Source: Isoetes taiwanensis (taxonomy: Eukaryota > Streptophyta > Lycopodiopsida > Isoetales > Isoetaceae). From it: a stretch of DNA of 64,000 nucleotides. The stretch covers positions 7,487,546 to 7,551,545 of the forward strand of contig JAJEKV010000009.1 in assembly GCA_021234155.1 (NCBI GenBank), given 5' to 3'. The stretch's first letter is position 1, and each line of letters opens with the position of its first letter. The position numbers and the translations under genes were made by a program. Under the pieces are notes generated by a model that made no database searches, was not told the origin of the DNA, and saw only the letters and a program-made list of their open reading frames with translations. Positions 1 to 12,759 of this stretch are shown here, in pieces.

Positions 1-1700
1 TAGACAATAGAACATGTATAACTAAGTCACATGAAAACACACTCTCGGGCCCCCGGAGGGCAACCCTCCATGCGCAGCATCTTGTTAACTACAGCTTTAG
101 ATTTCCTTGAGGAGTCTCCATTCATAGAATTCATCTTGAGTTGATATTGCCTCAAACACTGATAATCAAGCTTGTTACATGGATGAGCTCTAGTATATTC
201 CGGCGGAAGAGGCAAACAAGGTCACCACTTGCAAAAACAAGGAATAAGATTCCAAACAATGAAGTGGAAAGAAGCTGCAATCGGCCGGGACCAAGAATGA
301 TCTGGGACTACTTAAAATATTAGTTCCTTTATCCCAGGTTTCTAGTAAGATCTAAAAGAAAGAGCATCTGGTTTTCCTTAAGGTTCTGATGATCAGTATA
401 TACAGACACGTTATAAGGGCAACCTTCAAGAAATTATCACCACTTATAAAAAGAGTCAACAATTACTAGAAGTTCCTTATCATAAATAAGATAGTTGATT
501 TCAGTAGTATGGGTCTTTTGTGAAGATAGGCAGTCGAATGCAGCTCATAATCATCCCCTTCATGTGAGAAGATAATACTAAGCACAAAATTTGAGGTGCC
601 CCCTTCAAGAATATAGGAGCGCAAAGGATCTGGATGTGCAAAGATAGGTGTTGCTATGAAGGCATGCTTCAAAGTGATAAATGATGATTCTGCTTCAACT
701 GTCCACTCAAAAGGAACATCCTTCTTTGTGAGACGTGATCCTTCTTGATAAGATGTGCTAATGAAGCAGTGATAAAAATTGGAAAATTTTAAAAAGCATT
801 ATACATCCTTAACTGACGAAAGTGTTTTTCAATTAAGAACTGTACTGTCATTCTCTGAGTCATAGAAACACTGTGAGGTTGATGCGATATCTAAGGAACT
901 CGATATTGTCCTACTTGCACTGACACTTCTCCAACTTGGTATGAACTCCATGTTCTTGCAGCTTTTTGAGAACCTTCTGGACATGTTCATGCTCCTTTAG
1001 AATGTTCGAGTAATTCACAATATCATCCAAATAGATGATAACAAAGAGATCCAAAAACTTTCGAGAGGCATCGTCAGCCATTGTTGAAAAACTATTGGAG
1101 CATCGATAAGGCCAAAGGGCGTGACAATATCCTCAAATGACTGTACCAAGTTTGAAGGTTGTCTTTCATTCATCATTTCCCCGATCCAAAAAAGATTATA
1201 TGTGCTATGAAGATCTCAATGAAGTATCGTGCGTCTTGCAGCCGCTCGAGCAACTCTGGAATCAAAGAAAGACGACACCAATTGTGCACTGTGACTTTAT
1301 CGAGATCGTAGTAATCCATAACTAGTTGTTCTTTGTAGAGACAAAGAAGATGGCAGTCTCTACACGCGACTGAGAATGTCGGATAAACCCAATCGCATGA
1401 TTCTCTCTGATGTACGTCTGCAAAACCTCAAACTCTATTGGTGGTAAGCCATAGATAGGCCTCTAAAGTGGGGTTATTCCTAGCTAGAGATAATTGGGAT
1501 TGTCATAGTAGTGATGCCTTGGAAATTTGCTGGCTCAGATCTTATCAAATACATCTGCAAAATTATTGTACCCATCAGGAAGGATGAGGATAGACTTATC
1601 AGAACTTGAATTGCAAATGTTGAACTAGGATCTCGTCTTCAAGATATAATGAACTTGTGAAGAAGAATCTTTAAGGTAGGGGAGATGAGGACATGATTGG
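1..1700 (-). pseudogene. Decayed Ty3/gypsy pol: RT and RNase H remnant
   Basis: On the minus strand, scattered reading frames reconstruct a gypsy pol in the order RT (about 1480 down to 780) then RNase H (about 700 down to 1). Visible motifs are a pre-RT segment ending in GFIRHSQS, a VTPFGL stretch, and the catalytic box FVIIYLDDIV at 1019-1045. The start of RNase H reads AFIATPIFAHPDP (inside the open stretch 466-672), followed by YTDHQNL near 400. The wording around the RT entry (ADVFDKI, LPPIEFEVLQTYI, GFIR) resembles fungal-type Tcn1-like chromoviruses more than the pol of elements A and D. Many stops and frameshifts show it is dead. The integrase would lie left of the window. Certain that it is gypsy pol; lineage assignment is inference. 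Confidence 0.85.
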
Positions 1701-2850
1701 GATGAAAAAGTTTTTCCTAAAACATGAACTTGGATAGGAGCATGAGCAAGGAATGAAACAAGAGCAAGATTAGAAGCAGGTGCAGGAATGCAATCAAGAT
1801 CAAGGACAATGATAAAAACATAAAATAGAACATGAACAGGGTCATGTGCAGGAATTGGAACATCATCAAGAATATGGATAGAATCTGGGACATAAACTGA
1901 AGCAAAGAGAGGCTTGATCCTGATTCTAGGAATGGCGTGCTTAGAAGCATAGTTAAGTAATTAGAAAAAGTACTTCAATTAATAACCCTTAGTTATGATA
2001 CATTCACACTTAAAAGAAAGATGACCGCTAAAAATCTCTTGAAAAGTACCCCCAATCCTTAGATCTTTCAAGTTTCTATCCTCGAGCCCTTTCCTATTGT
2101 AAGGCAAATTTTAGGGCAAATTTTCTAGTCGTCATGGAGTATACCGAATAAGCAAGTTTCACTCAAAAGGTGACCCAGATGAGATGCAGACTCTAGTAGC
2201 TCGAGTTTACCCAAAAACCCCCTTGACACCATGGTGGACCAAACCCTCAATGCTTCGGGAAGTTCCTCAGGGGAATGGGAGTCGACATCCACAAGAAGAA
2301 GTGGCCCAAGAGGAGCTAACAGGGAGAGCAAACCAAGGAGGTAGAGGAACAAGCACACCAAAGGATAAAAGGTAAGAGAAGGGGATGAGGACCTGGAAAA
2401 GCGCACCAAATGGCAAGAAGATCGGCGAGGGCAATAATAGTACGAGAGCCCGAGTAAAAAGTACCCCAACATGAGGAGAAGGCCGAAAACAAGTGGCAAG
2501 GCTACTAATTCTAGTATGCCCAAAGACGTAGAAATCGACGAAGATTTATGAGACAAGGAAGAACCCCTTCAAGTTGAAGCATGATATCGAGCAGGAGAAG
2601 AAGGAAAGTATATAAGGAATACTTGCAGTGATGGACAATTAAAAATTCATGATGCTATAGGCAGAAAGTTCCCATGTAGCCTCGACAAGCCACCTTCTCG
2701 ACTTGAAGCCAAAGAGAATCTGCCACGCCCAAACTCGAAGCACAAATTTCGCCACGACCCGAACTCGAAGTACAACTGGCTTCTTCAAGAAATTAGCCAT
2801 TTTTAATAGTGCACAAACCTCTCTATTTAGAGAAGCGCCATTCAAAAGAT
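1701..2850. other. Unclassified, probably 5' part of the decayed minus-strand element
   Basis: This stretch lies upstream of the minus-strand RT and could hold decayed protease and gag, but no CCHC knuckle or DSG protease motif is visible. A 143-codon minus-strand open frame at 2125-2556 is Leu/Ser-rich and looks like the complement of a charged, Lys/Glu-rich plus-strand sequence, so I do not call it a gene. Confidence 0.3.
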
Positions 2851-2955
2851 AGTCAAAAGTACAAGGCCGACGTTAGGGTGATTTCGACGATCAGGAGATC
2901 TCTAGTCAAAAGTACAAGGCCAATGTTAGGGTGATTCCGACGATCAGGAGATCTC
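2851..2955. repeat. 53-bp direct tandem duplication
   Basis: A unit beginning AGTCAAAAGTACAAGGCC occurs at 2851 and again at 2904. The two copies differ at only a few positions. No coding potential seen. Confidence 0.85.
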
Positions 2956-3099
2956 ACACAATTATGGATAGAATTTAGTATTTTATAAGCTTTGCTAGTT
3001 ATAAGTTGTAAAAGATTATGCTAATTATAAGTTATAAATTGACATTTAAATGCTATCTAGCTCCCATAATGTTAGTTAGTTCATGCAAAATTACTTTGT

Positions 3100-3615
3100 C
3101 CCATGCATGGTTTTCTATCCCATGAGTCAAGTCAATTGCTCCACCTCTTGATGAAGTCAACTGTGTGAATTCCAATGCATGGTTTTCTATCCCATGAGTC
3201 AAGTCAATTGCCCCACCTCTTGATTGCTCCACCTCTTGATGAAGTCAACTGCGTGAGTTCCAATGCATGGTTCTCTACCCCATGAGTTAAGTCAATTGCT
3301 CCACTACCCCATGAGTTAAGTCAATTGCTCCACCTCTTGATGAAGTCAACTGTGTGAATTAAGTCAATTGCTCCACTACCCCATGAGTTAAGTCAATTGC
3401 TCCACCTCTTGATGAAGTCAACTATGTGAGTTAAGTTGTCCATAAGTCCAATCAATTGCGTGAGTTCCAATGCATGGTTCTCTACCCCATGAGTTAAGTC
3501 AATTGCTCCACCTCTTGATGAAGTCAACTGTGTGAGTTAAGTTGTCCATAAGTCAAGTCAATTGCTCTACCTGATAATGAAGTCAACTAAGTTTTCCAAC
3601 CATATATGAAGTCAA
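3100..3615. repeat. Minisatellite-like array
   Basis: Six or more partly overlapping repeats built from two modules, CAATTGCTCCACCTCTTGAT followed by GAAGTCAACTGTGTGA, and CCAATGCATGGTT followed by CCCATGAGT. Units are about 45-75 bp and are joined in variable order, so this is a higher-order, rearranged array rather than a simple tandem repeat. No ORF of note. Confidence 0.85.
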
Positions 3616-3624
3616 CTAGGCAGC

Positions 3625-3975
3625 CTATGGGTCTAGGCGACTCATCCCGCGCTAGAGGGATGAGCTAGATCTAAAGCCTCATATGCGCGGCATGAGTCGC
3701 ATTTGACTCATCCCGTGCTAGAGGGATGAGCTAAAGCCTCATATGCTTAAAGGGCATGGCATGAGTCGCATTTGGCCATGTAGCAGCTAAACTTTCAAAA
3801 GACCTTGGGATAAATTACCCACCTGGCTTACTAATTTCTACTATCCGAATCCAAGCCATTTCAACCTCATCTTAAAAGAATTCCTACAGTAGCAAGAATC
3901 GAACCTCCCACCCACAAGCCATTTCAACCTCATCTTAAAAGAATTCCTACAGTAGCAAGAACCTCCCACCCACGG
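3625..3975. repeat. Two further local duplications
   Basis: At 3640-3775 a segment containing GACTCATCCCG, GCTAGAGGGATGAGCTA and CCTCATATGC is present twice. At 3853-3975 a roughly 61-bp unit starting CAAGCCATTTCAACCTCATC is present twice in tandem. Both look like recent slippage or short-range duplication in non-coding DNA. Confidence 0.8.
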
Positions 3976-5310
3976 GGATGAACTCCCCAAACCCCCCGTA
4001 CAACCACTGAGGGTGGGCATCGTTTGTATTTGATTTATAATCTTTATTCATACTTAGGTTTAAAAGTGCTAGAAAATACTTATAACCAAGACCCTTAGGC
4101 TTGAGACCGAAACCATAATTTTCCTTAAGTCAGATATAGATCCCATTTTGTGTCCTTCTCACCTAGCTTGTCAAGCATGTCATTGTCTACACAGTAGCCT
4201 TATTTTTGAGACTTTTTCTTAGCAATCCGACCAGTTGCCGGCTTAGCAATTGTTGCGACGACATGCCAACATATGTTATAGATGCAACATTATGAAGTGT
4301 CTTCATCCATACCTTTGATTTCATAGATAATTGTCTAGAAACCATTCTATCAATGCATTCTAGCCCAGTACACCGAGTCTACTCAGAGACATGGAGTCTT
4401 GTTACCAACCCATCTCAGCAGGTAGAATACACGCATATAGGAACTCTAAAGTCAGTAGACATAGACATTTGTTGTATGTTATGCACGTTTGGCCGGTCAA
4501 ATAGACCAGGCGGACCTTCGTTGTAGACCTTTGACCCTTTCAATACGAGAGTAGCTCGACCACATTAAGGAATTCGAAAGCAAAGGATACTTATGAAGGA
4601 CACTTCATCGGGTCAACGATCAACACGGTAAACAGGAGAGCCAAACTCAAATAATGAACGGAAGACTACGCATGCAGAAACGACAACTAAGACATCAAGG
4701 ACAAATACATGACTGCCAAGAAGGGCTACTCAACAGCCAATGAGCACCAAGGCACTTTACGCTGTTGATCATAGTGGGGGGGACATCTCCTAGCCAAGAA
4801 TATTCTCCAAGTGCCATACTACCCCTAGAAAGGGCTCCACAATGACGGGTTATTGTCATGGCTCCGCGACCAACAAATAAATAACTTCATCGATTATTCA
4901 CGTCAAGAGTTCTAAGGGAGGACAACCATCTTAGATTGAAAAAAAGATGACTGCATGCCATTGAGGCCAGATTGCTCAAGAATAAGAGCACGGTCAGACT
5001 GCAACCAACTTCGTCATCGTCAGCTCTGATTCTCCATGGTAGCTACATCAACCTTGATAGTACCATTTCCTTGCAGAAAGATCACGAGGACCTTCTAGCC
5101 TTAGAGATGAGAGGTCCATCAACAATAAAAGGAGGCACAATAGTAATAGTTGATTATTGCAAGGTTAGAGATCTTGCACATCGATGCGAATAAGCTTAAC
5201 TCTTAAGAAGGAGGAGAGGTTGAACAATTCGAAGTGGTGAAACACACAACATTGTCATCGCTCTTATATCAGCAACATGGGACTGCCAAGCTCAAGAGCA
5301 TACATGAAGG
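3976..5310. other. Unclassified spacer, left flank of element A
   Basis: No LTR, PBS or pol motif is visible. The longest open frame is 73 codons at 4972-5193 on the plus strand, with no recognisable domain. This DNA was contiguous with 27673 onward before element A inserted, as shown by the AGATC target duplication. It could be the decayed 5' part of element B, but I see no sequence that proves it. Confidence 0.4.
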
Positions 5311-5315
5311 AGATC
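5311..5315. repeat. Target-site duplication of element A, left copy
   Basis: AGATC lies directly outside the 5' LTR and is repeated at 27668-27672 directly outside the 3' LTR. A 5-bp duplication is the normal size for Ty3/gypsy integration. Confidence 0.75.
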
Positions 5316-5477
5316 CGTGGACGGTCCCGGGGACGATAATCGATCTTGCCACACGCCACGCATTACCGCCACCCCCGACCGACGCACGCCGACGTGTAGC
5401 CAGGCATGTAGCCCCTAGGGGGCAACTTGCAAGGTATGTGCATTTATTAATGTGCACATTTACCAATGTGCACATTT
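5316..5477 (+). repeat. 5' LTR of A, left piece
   Basis: Aligns to the first 130 bp of the 3' LTR (26187-26314): shared landmarks are CGGTCCC, ACACGCCAC, CGCCGACGTGTAGCCAGGC and GTAGCCCCTAGGGGG. This part is much more diverged from the 3' LTR than the rest: the first base is C instead of T and about 18 bp are missing near the start. It also carries extra AATGTGCACATTTA-type repeats at 5430-5477 that the 3' LTR lacks. Confidence 0.75.
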
Positions 5478-5499
5478 GGGTAAAAGCATGAAAGGGTGT
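5478..5499 (+). repeat. Left TIR of the DNA transposon
   Basis: Twenty-two bases that are the exact reverse complement of 14740-14761. Preceded by the ATTT target duplication. Confidence 0.9.
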
Positions 5500-5786
5500 A
5501 CGTACATCGTACTGAATTGAAGGACGAATTTGTGCTTTTTTGGGGTACATTTTAGATGTACATCAAGATACTATGGTTTGTCGTTTTGTGTCAGATATGC
5601 AATGATTGCAAGATCATCCCTGACATTCCCCCCGAAATTCTTGGTTAACCACCGAACCAATTCGAATGGATCCGTCCCTCCCTTTCCGAAATTCCTCCCT
5701 TTCACAGGACGAACACCGAAGGAATTCCAGAAGCAAACACATGCCAATTGAATCTACAAGAAATACAAATCAATTTCAATCTGTTC

Positions 5787-8773
5787 ATGGAGGGTGAGAA
5801 TTCCAATGGAAGTGATGGTTCTAAGCGCAAGTATGCCGACATTGGCCAGTGTTATGCCACAAAACAAATAAAGAAGCGTGTTGACAGGTCGGTGGATTGC
5901 ATCCTCAGTTGCTGGCAAATGCTTCGTCCAGATCAAAGATTAGTTTTTTGTGATCGTTTGTTGCAAGATGATGCTTTTTTCGTTTTCGAACCTCAGAATT
6001 GGAAATCCTTCCGAAGTTATTGTTATGAAATCAATGATCAGAAACTTGAAAGATGGACTTCAAGAAGTAAAGTCTGCTAATAGCAAAGATAAATTGGCTG
6101 CAAAACATTCACTGTTATCAATGATTGTTGGAAAAAAAGGAGATATAAACAAGAATGTTTCTTCAAAATTGCTAAAGATACAGCCAAGAAATTTATCCAA
6201 AGCTGCAGCAAGAAGGAAGATAATGTCATTAAGTGGAGCAAATGTATGGGCTTTGGCAGGAAGGATGCCAAGATCAAATAGAATCGATGATTCAATCAAA
6301 TGTCAGGTTCGTGAATTTTGGCTTGACAATACCAAAGTTTCACCAAAGGTTAGAGATGTCATGAAGAGGAGAACACAAGCAATACAATACCTTGATATCT
6401 CACAGGTTTGCTCTTGTAATTGAATCAATTCAGTCTTGGAGTTTATGTTTTCTTCCAAAATTCTTTCATGACTTTATTCTGTACATTCTAGTTCTGTTCC
6501 GAGTGACCTGTTAATGAATACACATGGTTCTCATGAAATGTATTGCATTTTACATTGTTTACATAGTAGCAGAAATCTTGCAGTGATGTGCTATTAGGTA
6601 CTTTTTAGATGTACATCCATTATGATTACATGTCCATGCATTTGCATTTACATGTACTTGAATATCAAAATTACATCATTCTACATTTTAGTGTACTTTC
6701 AGGTAATGAAGCCAAACAAATCAGACATATGTACATTAGTTGTACTAATATTGTAACATTAATGTGATGTACTAATATTGGAACATTAATTAGATGTACA
6801 TTGGATGTACATTGGATGTACATTGGATGTTCAGTGGAACTGTTGGCTGTACATTAGATGTCTTCTTTGTACATTAGATGTACATTAGATGTACAAGAAT
6901 GCATCGATGGAACTGTTGGATGGACATTTTATGTACATAGAACATACATTAATTGTACAATAGTATAGTTCAATACTCTTTTGGCATCCGGTTGCCGACA
7001 TCATTTTGCTAACATGGTCTTTAATGCTTTTGTTATTGCGGACCGAGCTTTATCAACAGTTTGTATATCGTAATCCCGATACCAAAATTCGCCGGCGACG
7101 ATTCGAGTATCCGAAACCCGATTGCATAAGGAAATTGAAGGAGAGAAACACATGTTGTTGTGTCAAACATGAGCAAAGATCTGTGACAGAAAGGCCTTCA
7201 ATGATATGAGGAGATCCCTACATGTTAATTGCACTTGCGGGTGTAGTGTCCGTGCATCCCAAACAAAACAATGGAGTATGTCAAGCAAACAAGAAAACTT
7301 TTGATAATGTTAGTATCTTGTGGAGGTCAACAGTTTTAGAAATATGTGACGGATGAATGGCATAAACTAAAATGCATCAAAGGCGAATGTGATGAATGTG
7401 GAGTGAAGAAATTAGACATCCTGTCCAAACGAGGAAGATGGAATTTAATGTGGACCGGCAAGTATATGCATATGTCAATGAGCCATCCAAAAAGGTACAT
7501 CCGTAAGGCTTAGATTAGTTGATCAGAATGACAAAGCATCTGTTTTGTTAAAGAACATGAAAAATCAGCTTGCTAAGTTTACGATCATAACTTTAAAAGA
7601 TTAATCGGGCAGAGCAAAACAGTTTAAAAGATGTGTTGAGAAACTCCGGATAATAGTGTGTTGTCATTTGTTGACTTTTGCAGAGAACTACACATTGAAA
7701 CCCGAGGGACGAAGTGCAATCCGAGCATTGGAATCTCGATCAAATTAGTATTTTGGTCCATATTTCAATGATGAAAATAGAAGGTAAGCTTAAAAAACGG
7801 TGCATTTCTATGTTTCAGATGACGGGAACCATGACACTCATTTTGTGCAACATGGTTTTAAATTACATTTGGGGTGGCTTAAGAATAATGGAGGTGGACA
7901 CATAAACCTTCATTATGTGTGGTCGGATGGTTGTGCATCTCAATTCAAATCAAGACGTGCATGGTATGGAATCAGTAGATACCATGTTGAAAATAAAATT
8001 TGAAAGTGATATGGAATTTCTTTGGATCTGGCCATGGGAAAGGCACACATGATGGCGAGGCTGGTATAGCAAAGTTGTGGCTTGAGAGCGAAAGCAGAAA
8101 ACAAAATGGCATGCCGCTGAAGTGCGTAAAAAGCTTTTTGTAGTTTTAAGGGCCAAGGAATCGGATTGTGAAAGGGTGTTTTGGGAGGTTGGAAAAACAG
8201 ATGTGAACAGGCAGCAAGCATTCAATTGCAAGACTTTACCCGGTACTCGCCAGATACATTACGTGTCAACTATAAACCCAAAGCAGATCCAACAAAGTTG
8301 CTATGCGAGACCACTCTCGTGCTTTTGTGATGCTTGCATTAACTTCAATTGGTTGAATTGTGAGAACATTAAACATTGTGGAGAATGGTCTCTAAAAGTT
8401 TAGAGCCCACGAGATCATATTGCCTCTCGTGTTGAAGCTGAAAATGATGTGGATGTTTTGTATGCAGAGGACGAGGCTGGTTTAGATGACACCTTGAAAT
8501 GCTTTTGAGATGTATTTGTGTCTTTTGCAGCACTGCGGACAATGTGGAAGGTGTTTCATACTATGTTCTCATGTGCACCGGGGAAAAGCATGCATTGGAA
8601 GAAGATTCAATTGATGACTATGGAAATGAATACTCTACCGGCACTAGTGTCATTGAAGGACAATATTATGAACTAATCCTGTGCTGCCACAATAAGTATA
8701 AACTGCTTTCTACTAAGAATGTTTTGGTACCGCGAGAATGCGTGATTGGGGTTGAATCCCATTCAAGAAAGTA
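5787..8773 (+). pseudogene. DDE-type transposase, multi-exon, frame-broken
   Basis: Codons from 5787 open with a short Ser/Asp/Lys stretch and an N-terminal region (5787-6400) that includes RRKIMSLSGANVWALAGR and REFWLDNTKVSP, ending at a plausible splice donor near 6405. A conserved block follows at about 7030-7170 (ELYQQFVYRNPDTKI, KERNTCCCVKHEQ), then EWHKLKCIKGECDECG near 7340. The catalytic core is recognisable: DFAENY at about 7672-7690 (one extra T shifts the frame), SDGCASQFK near 7923, and GSGHGKGTHDGE at 8024-8059. These supply the expected three acidic residues in a plant transposase family. A C-terminal region (8530-8773) containing YYVLMCTGEKH follows. At least two frameshifts and several stops break it. 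The intron at 6410-6990 is full of TGTACAT repeats. Confidence 0.8.
6590..6965. repeat. TGTACAT-rich island 1
   Basis: Dense repetition of ACATTAGATGTACATT-type units in AT-rich DNA inside the presumed large intron of the transposase. The core TGTACA is self-complementary, so both strands carry the same motif. Similar islands occur at 8945-9025 and 12760-13200. Confidence 0.8.
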
Positions 8774-8944
8774 AAACACAAGTTTGAAGGGGCAAGCACA
8801 AAGATTTCACTTGCCGGATGAAGTCCATGAGACATTGTTATCACAACTTCCAAAGAATTGTAGATGACATGGACTAAGTCGAGATCTGTAGTACTTTCCC
8901 GAAATATTGTAATACTTTGTTATAAGAACTCAAGAACTGGACTA

Positions 8945-9025
8945 CTTGAAGTGCATTATGTACATCAATGTACATAAGATGTACAAATGATGTACATCTT
9001 ATGTACATCTCATTGTACATTCCGT
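8945..9025. repeat. TGTACAT-rich island 2
   Basis: At least six TGTACAT-type motifs within 80 bp just downstream of the transposase, again in AT-rich sequence. Confidence 0.8.
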
Positions 9026-11560
9026 AAATATTATAAAAATTTGTTAAGTGTAAGTTGATTAGAATTGAACACAAGAAAGTTGAATTGCATAGACACTAAA
9101 ATGGTTTCAGTCATGGCAAAGATAAGAAATGGACAGGTTTTCATGTACAAATGGTTGATATATTTATATTGTGGACATAAATATAACACACCCAAAAATG
9201 AGCATGGCTCATAATTCATGACCAAGCTTCAAAATGTCAGTAGGAGCCTGATATCTTATGACTATTGCATCATGTCTTCCAGCCCGCCGAGAGGTCAAGA
9301 GATATCCTCTAAAAGCAAAAGAGTCCATGCGGTTTCTATAGCACGTGCCATTTGGCAAACCTTTCCATCCTACACCTTTGCATCTTCCAGGACACGTGCC
9401 TTCCCCCAAGGGTTGTGCAACAAGTGATTTGCTGCCAATATACCTTTCATGGTTGCTCGTTCCTCATAATTTTCAATTTGCTCAACCTTTTCCCAAAGTT
9501 CAGGAATGCTTAAAGATAGAGGCGATAATCGGTCCCCAACCCTATGTACTTGCAGCTTGTGTTGGTTTGTATTACCTCTGGGTGCAGCAGAACTCTATCT
9601 CTTAGTTTCTTAATAGTCTTTTGTGTTTCAGTCCATTCATCTACAAAGCAAATGAAGATCACTTAATTATGTATACACACTCATAATTGTACCAATAAGA
9701 AAGACAGTAAGAATAGAGTACTCAAGTGCAATGAACAAAAACTTTGATACATATATTCATAACATTTGAATTTGTACATCGGTCAAAGTCTGTACCAACA
9801 ATGGGCGGTCGAGAGGCCAATAACATGATGGCGGTTTCTCCATTCCTTGCTCAGTATATTGACTAAATTTAGCAAGCAGAGAGCACCCAAGTTGCTGCCA
9901 TAGTTTGCCAAAGAAAATCTGTTCCACCGCCTCGATATGCCATCTCGGCCTGCATTAGTCATTGGATGCTCTTTCACATAAACTATACCATCTTCGCCAT
10001 TTTGAATCCATTAAGCCATGGAATGAGCTCCATGACAAGCAATCATCACTAGCTAATATCGGTGTCCAAGAGAAAGGACATATGTAGCTTCCTACAGTGA
10101 TTCAAAGTGGATTTGTATCTTCGTCGTCGTCGTCGAACTGTATGTCCATAGTACTGGGTACTCTTTCCATACCACGACTAATGGTTTCACAAACAACCCC
10201 TTTTGAGGTTCAAGAGGGTGTTTGTGTGGCAGAGTCCAACACCGCTCCGGGTAAACAAACTTCAGACTTTATGGAAAAAGCATCACAAATATGTTCCACA
10301 ATTGGTTGAAGATTTTTAGAAGTGAGTGAAGACCAGATGGCAACATCAAACCCTTCTCTTACAAATGCTAACAGTGATGCTAACCCTGGCCTGCGCAGAG
10401 AAAAAAAACATGTTTCCTATATTAAATTGAAGCTCATCTTTCTGGATCTGTTGGTATCTTGAGTTAATATTTTCATTCTTGTGCACACTCTTGCCCAACA
10501 CGTAATTTAAGTCAAAGATAACGAAGCTTTCTCCTGAATTAGATGATTCACTGTCAGCAAGAAAACACTTGAGATTCACAATTTATAATTACATTTCAGA
10601 CACACAATTGAGAAAACACATTGATAATTACACGATTGTTATTTGCACTGGTGTAAGTGAGACAAATAAATTAATTTTTTCATTACTTATTGAGTACAAA
10701 GAAGCTCGGAGCATGGCTCATACAAAACTGTAATTTACAAACAAGTCAAAGGGACTATCTACCCTGTGTAGGAACAATTGCTTGTATATTCATCTCGCCT
10801 TCTACAATTAATGCCTCCATTAGATGATCCCTCCGTGACTTGGCATAGGCATCAGTGAACCAACTGGGTGTCATCTGCATGGTGCACAAGTATTAGAGGA
10901 CTATACCAACAAATAACTAATAGGAAAATAACATGTTCTACTTACAAAAATGGAGCTTGGCTGTGCATCAACCACGGCATCTATGAATTTGTGCATGTAA
11001 GCCACAATGTACATGCAAGGGTTGCTGGTACTAGTTTCTGGCATTTTAGGACAGAACACAGGAGCATCAAAGTTCTTCCTACCATGGTTTAAGCTGTTGG
11101 ATCCGAGCATCATGTTATTGATCACAAGCTTATGAAACCTGCAAAATTGCAATGTGAGAATAAATCAAGCATAAGAAATTGCAATATGAGAATAATCAAA
11201 TCATAAAACTAAAACAGAAACTCATACTTATACGGACCACTTTAGCATCGGGTACATAGCCTTTGACAGAGAGAGGATCTCAGATACTTGGGCTAGCTAT
11301 AGATGGAAAAGAGCTTTTCATTGGACCAGCAAGCACAAGTATTGCCAATGCCACATTTGGGCCTTGCAGAATTGGAACAAATATGTATTGGCATCTTGCA
11401 ATCAAAATGCCATCCAGCCCTTCCTTTATGTTAGTGTTCTGTGCATCCCCCCCGTTCTTGAGGGAATTCACAAAATTCTGGAAGGTGTCCGGTCGAACCG
11501 TAAAAAACTTGTGTTTCCAATCAGATGGAAGACTGCTACAAAGGTACCTGCACACAAATC
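9026..11560 (-). pseudogene. Minus-strand exon-like ORF set of the DNA transposon, C-terminal part
   Basis: Several protein-like minus-strand segments occur in order: 11555-11280 (begins RYLCSSLPSDWKHKFFTV, then VFPTF-type hydrophobic text around IFVPILQGP), 11152-10901 (KNFDAPVFCPKM, YIVAYMHKFIDAV), about 10880-10770 (SWFTDAYAKSRRDH), 10579-10346, and 9977-9783 (SRRWNRFSLANYGSNLGALC). Each is bounded by intron-like AT-rich DNA. The alternation of a VPI segment and an AYMHKF segment faintly recalls Ulp1-type cysteine proteases often found in plant transposons, but I cannot see a His-Asp-Cys triad. Treat function as unknown. Confidence 0.4.
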
Positions 11561-12759
11561 CAGATTACATATTAATACATAAGATGAGTGACTTAGGGAA
11601 TGAAATAACATAAATATGTTGAAATGCTAGCCTACCTCCCATAGACATCTACCATCTTAGAGGTCAAGTCCGAACTTCAGCCAGAACTCGTCAACATCAC
11701 TTTGAAAGATAGAGGGTGCGGGCTTAGGAGGACAAGTCCCTATAAGGAGTGAATGGAACCAACCTTTTCGATTCGGTTCACTAAACCGTATAAGGAAACA
11801 ACAAAGATTAGCAAAAAGAATATATCTATTGTAATCAATTGTATATTACTCACCTTGTAAATTCATCATTGTTTCAAAGATCTTCCGAGGACGGGCTGCA
11901 CCTTATTTGTTATCACATCAATATTTGCTTGTAGATCCTCTTCCTCTTAGGTTCCGACTCGGAAGGATCGGGGATCAGCTTCCTTCACTACTGTGATCGT
12001 GTCCTATGTACAAAAAAAATGTGGTTAATTACCATAAATCTGAGATGTTTAACAAAATTAGTTCATCTTGGACATACCTCTTTCTAGGTGGTGGTGGCAC
12101 TTTTTGCCCGGAGATTTTTTTTCGGAGGACATTTTTTTTGTTCTTTGGAGATTTTGCCTTTTTTTCCTTTTGGAGTGCCATCACCAAAGATTCTTTTGCC
12201 TCCTCTTTGGAGTGGACTCAACTACCAACTCAGCTTCCTCTTCCCCGGTATCTCCGGGTTAAAATCTGGATCTGTGTCCTTTGTAGCTTCTTAGAATAAG
12301 GTCAGGCTCCGGGGACCCGCAGATGATGCCGAGGGTTTGAATCTTTCTTAGCTTCTCCAATTACTAATTTAGCACTTGGTGATGAAAGATTTTTCGCATT
12401 GGTGCCAGATCATTGAAGGCTCGCGACCTGCACCGCTTTTAGCTTTCTCAAGTGCCATCCTCTCAATTTCCTCAACTTCACTTTGCCATGTTCGAAAGGC
12501 CTTCATTGCGTGCATTGTTCTATTACCGGGCAATTGTAAATGTCATTGGTGATCCGGAGCTGGAAGGTAGAGGGTCTACTGATTCGGTGCGCTTATTATG
12601 CTTTCAGAAAATCAGTAAAGAGAGTCGATGCAGATGGCTCAAGAACATCAACCATTAAAGCATACGGGATAGGAACGACCTCATCGCAAAACAAACAAAT
12701 GATCTAAATTTCAATAGACATAAAAGAACATGAAAACAGAACTAATGAGAAATATCTGG
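11561..12759. other. Interior of the DNA transposon, no clear gene
   Basis: Minus-strand sequence at 12060-12200 encodes a short Lys/Pro-rich stretch that might be an exon of the minus-strand gene. The rest shows no recognised domain. Confidence 0.35.

Noticed and set aside
2125-2556. 143-codon minus-strand Leu/Ser-rich frame
   Set aside because: No known motif; composition fits the complement of a charged plus-strand sequence.
3100-3615. Possible CRISPR-like array
   Set aside because: Repeats are adjacent and variable with no unique spacers, in a plant genome; it is a rearranged minisatellite.
9209-9427. Short open frames on both strands at 9209-9427
   Set aside because: No domain, overlapping in antisense, and bounded by AT-rich intron-like DNA.
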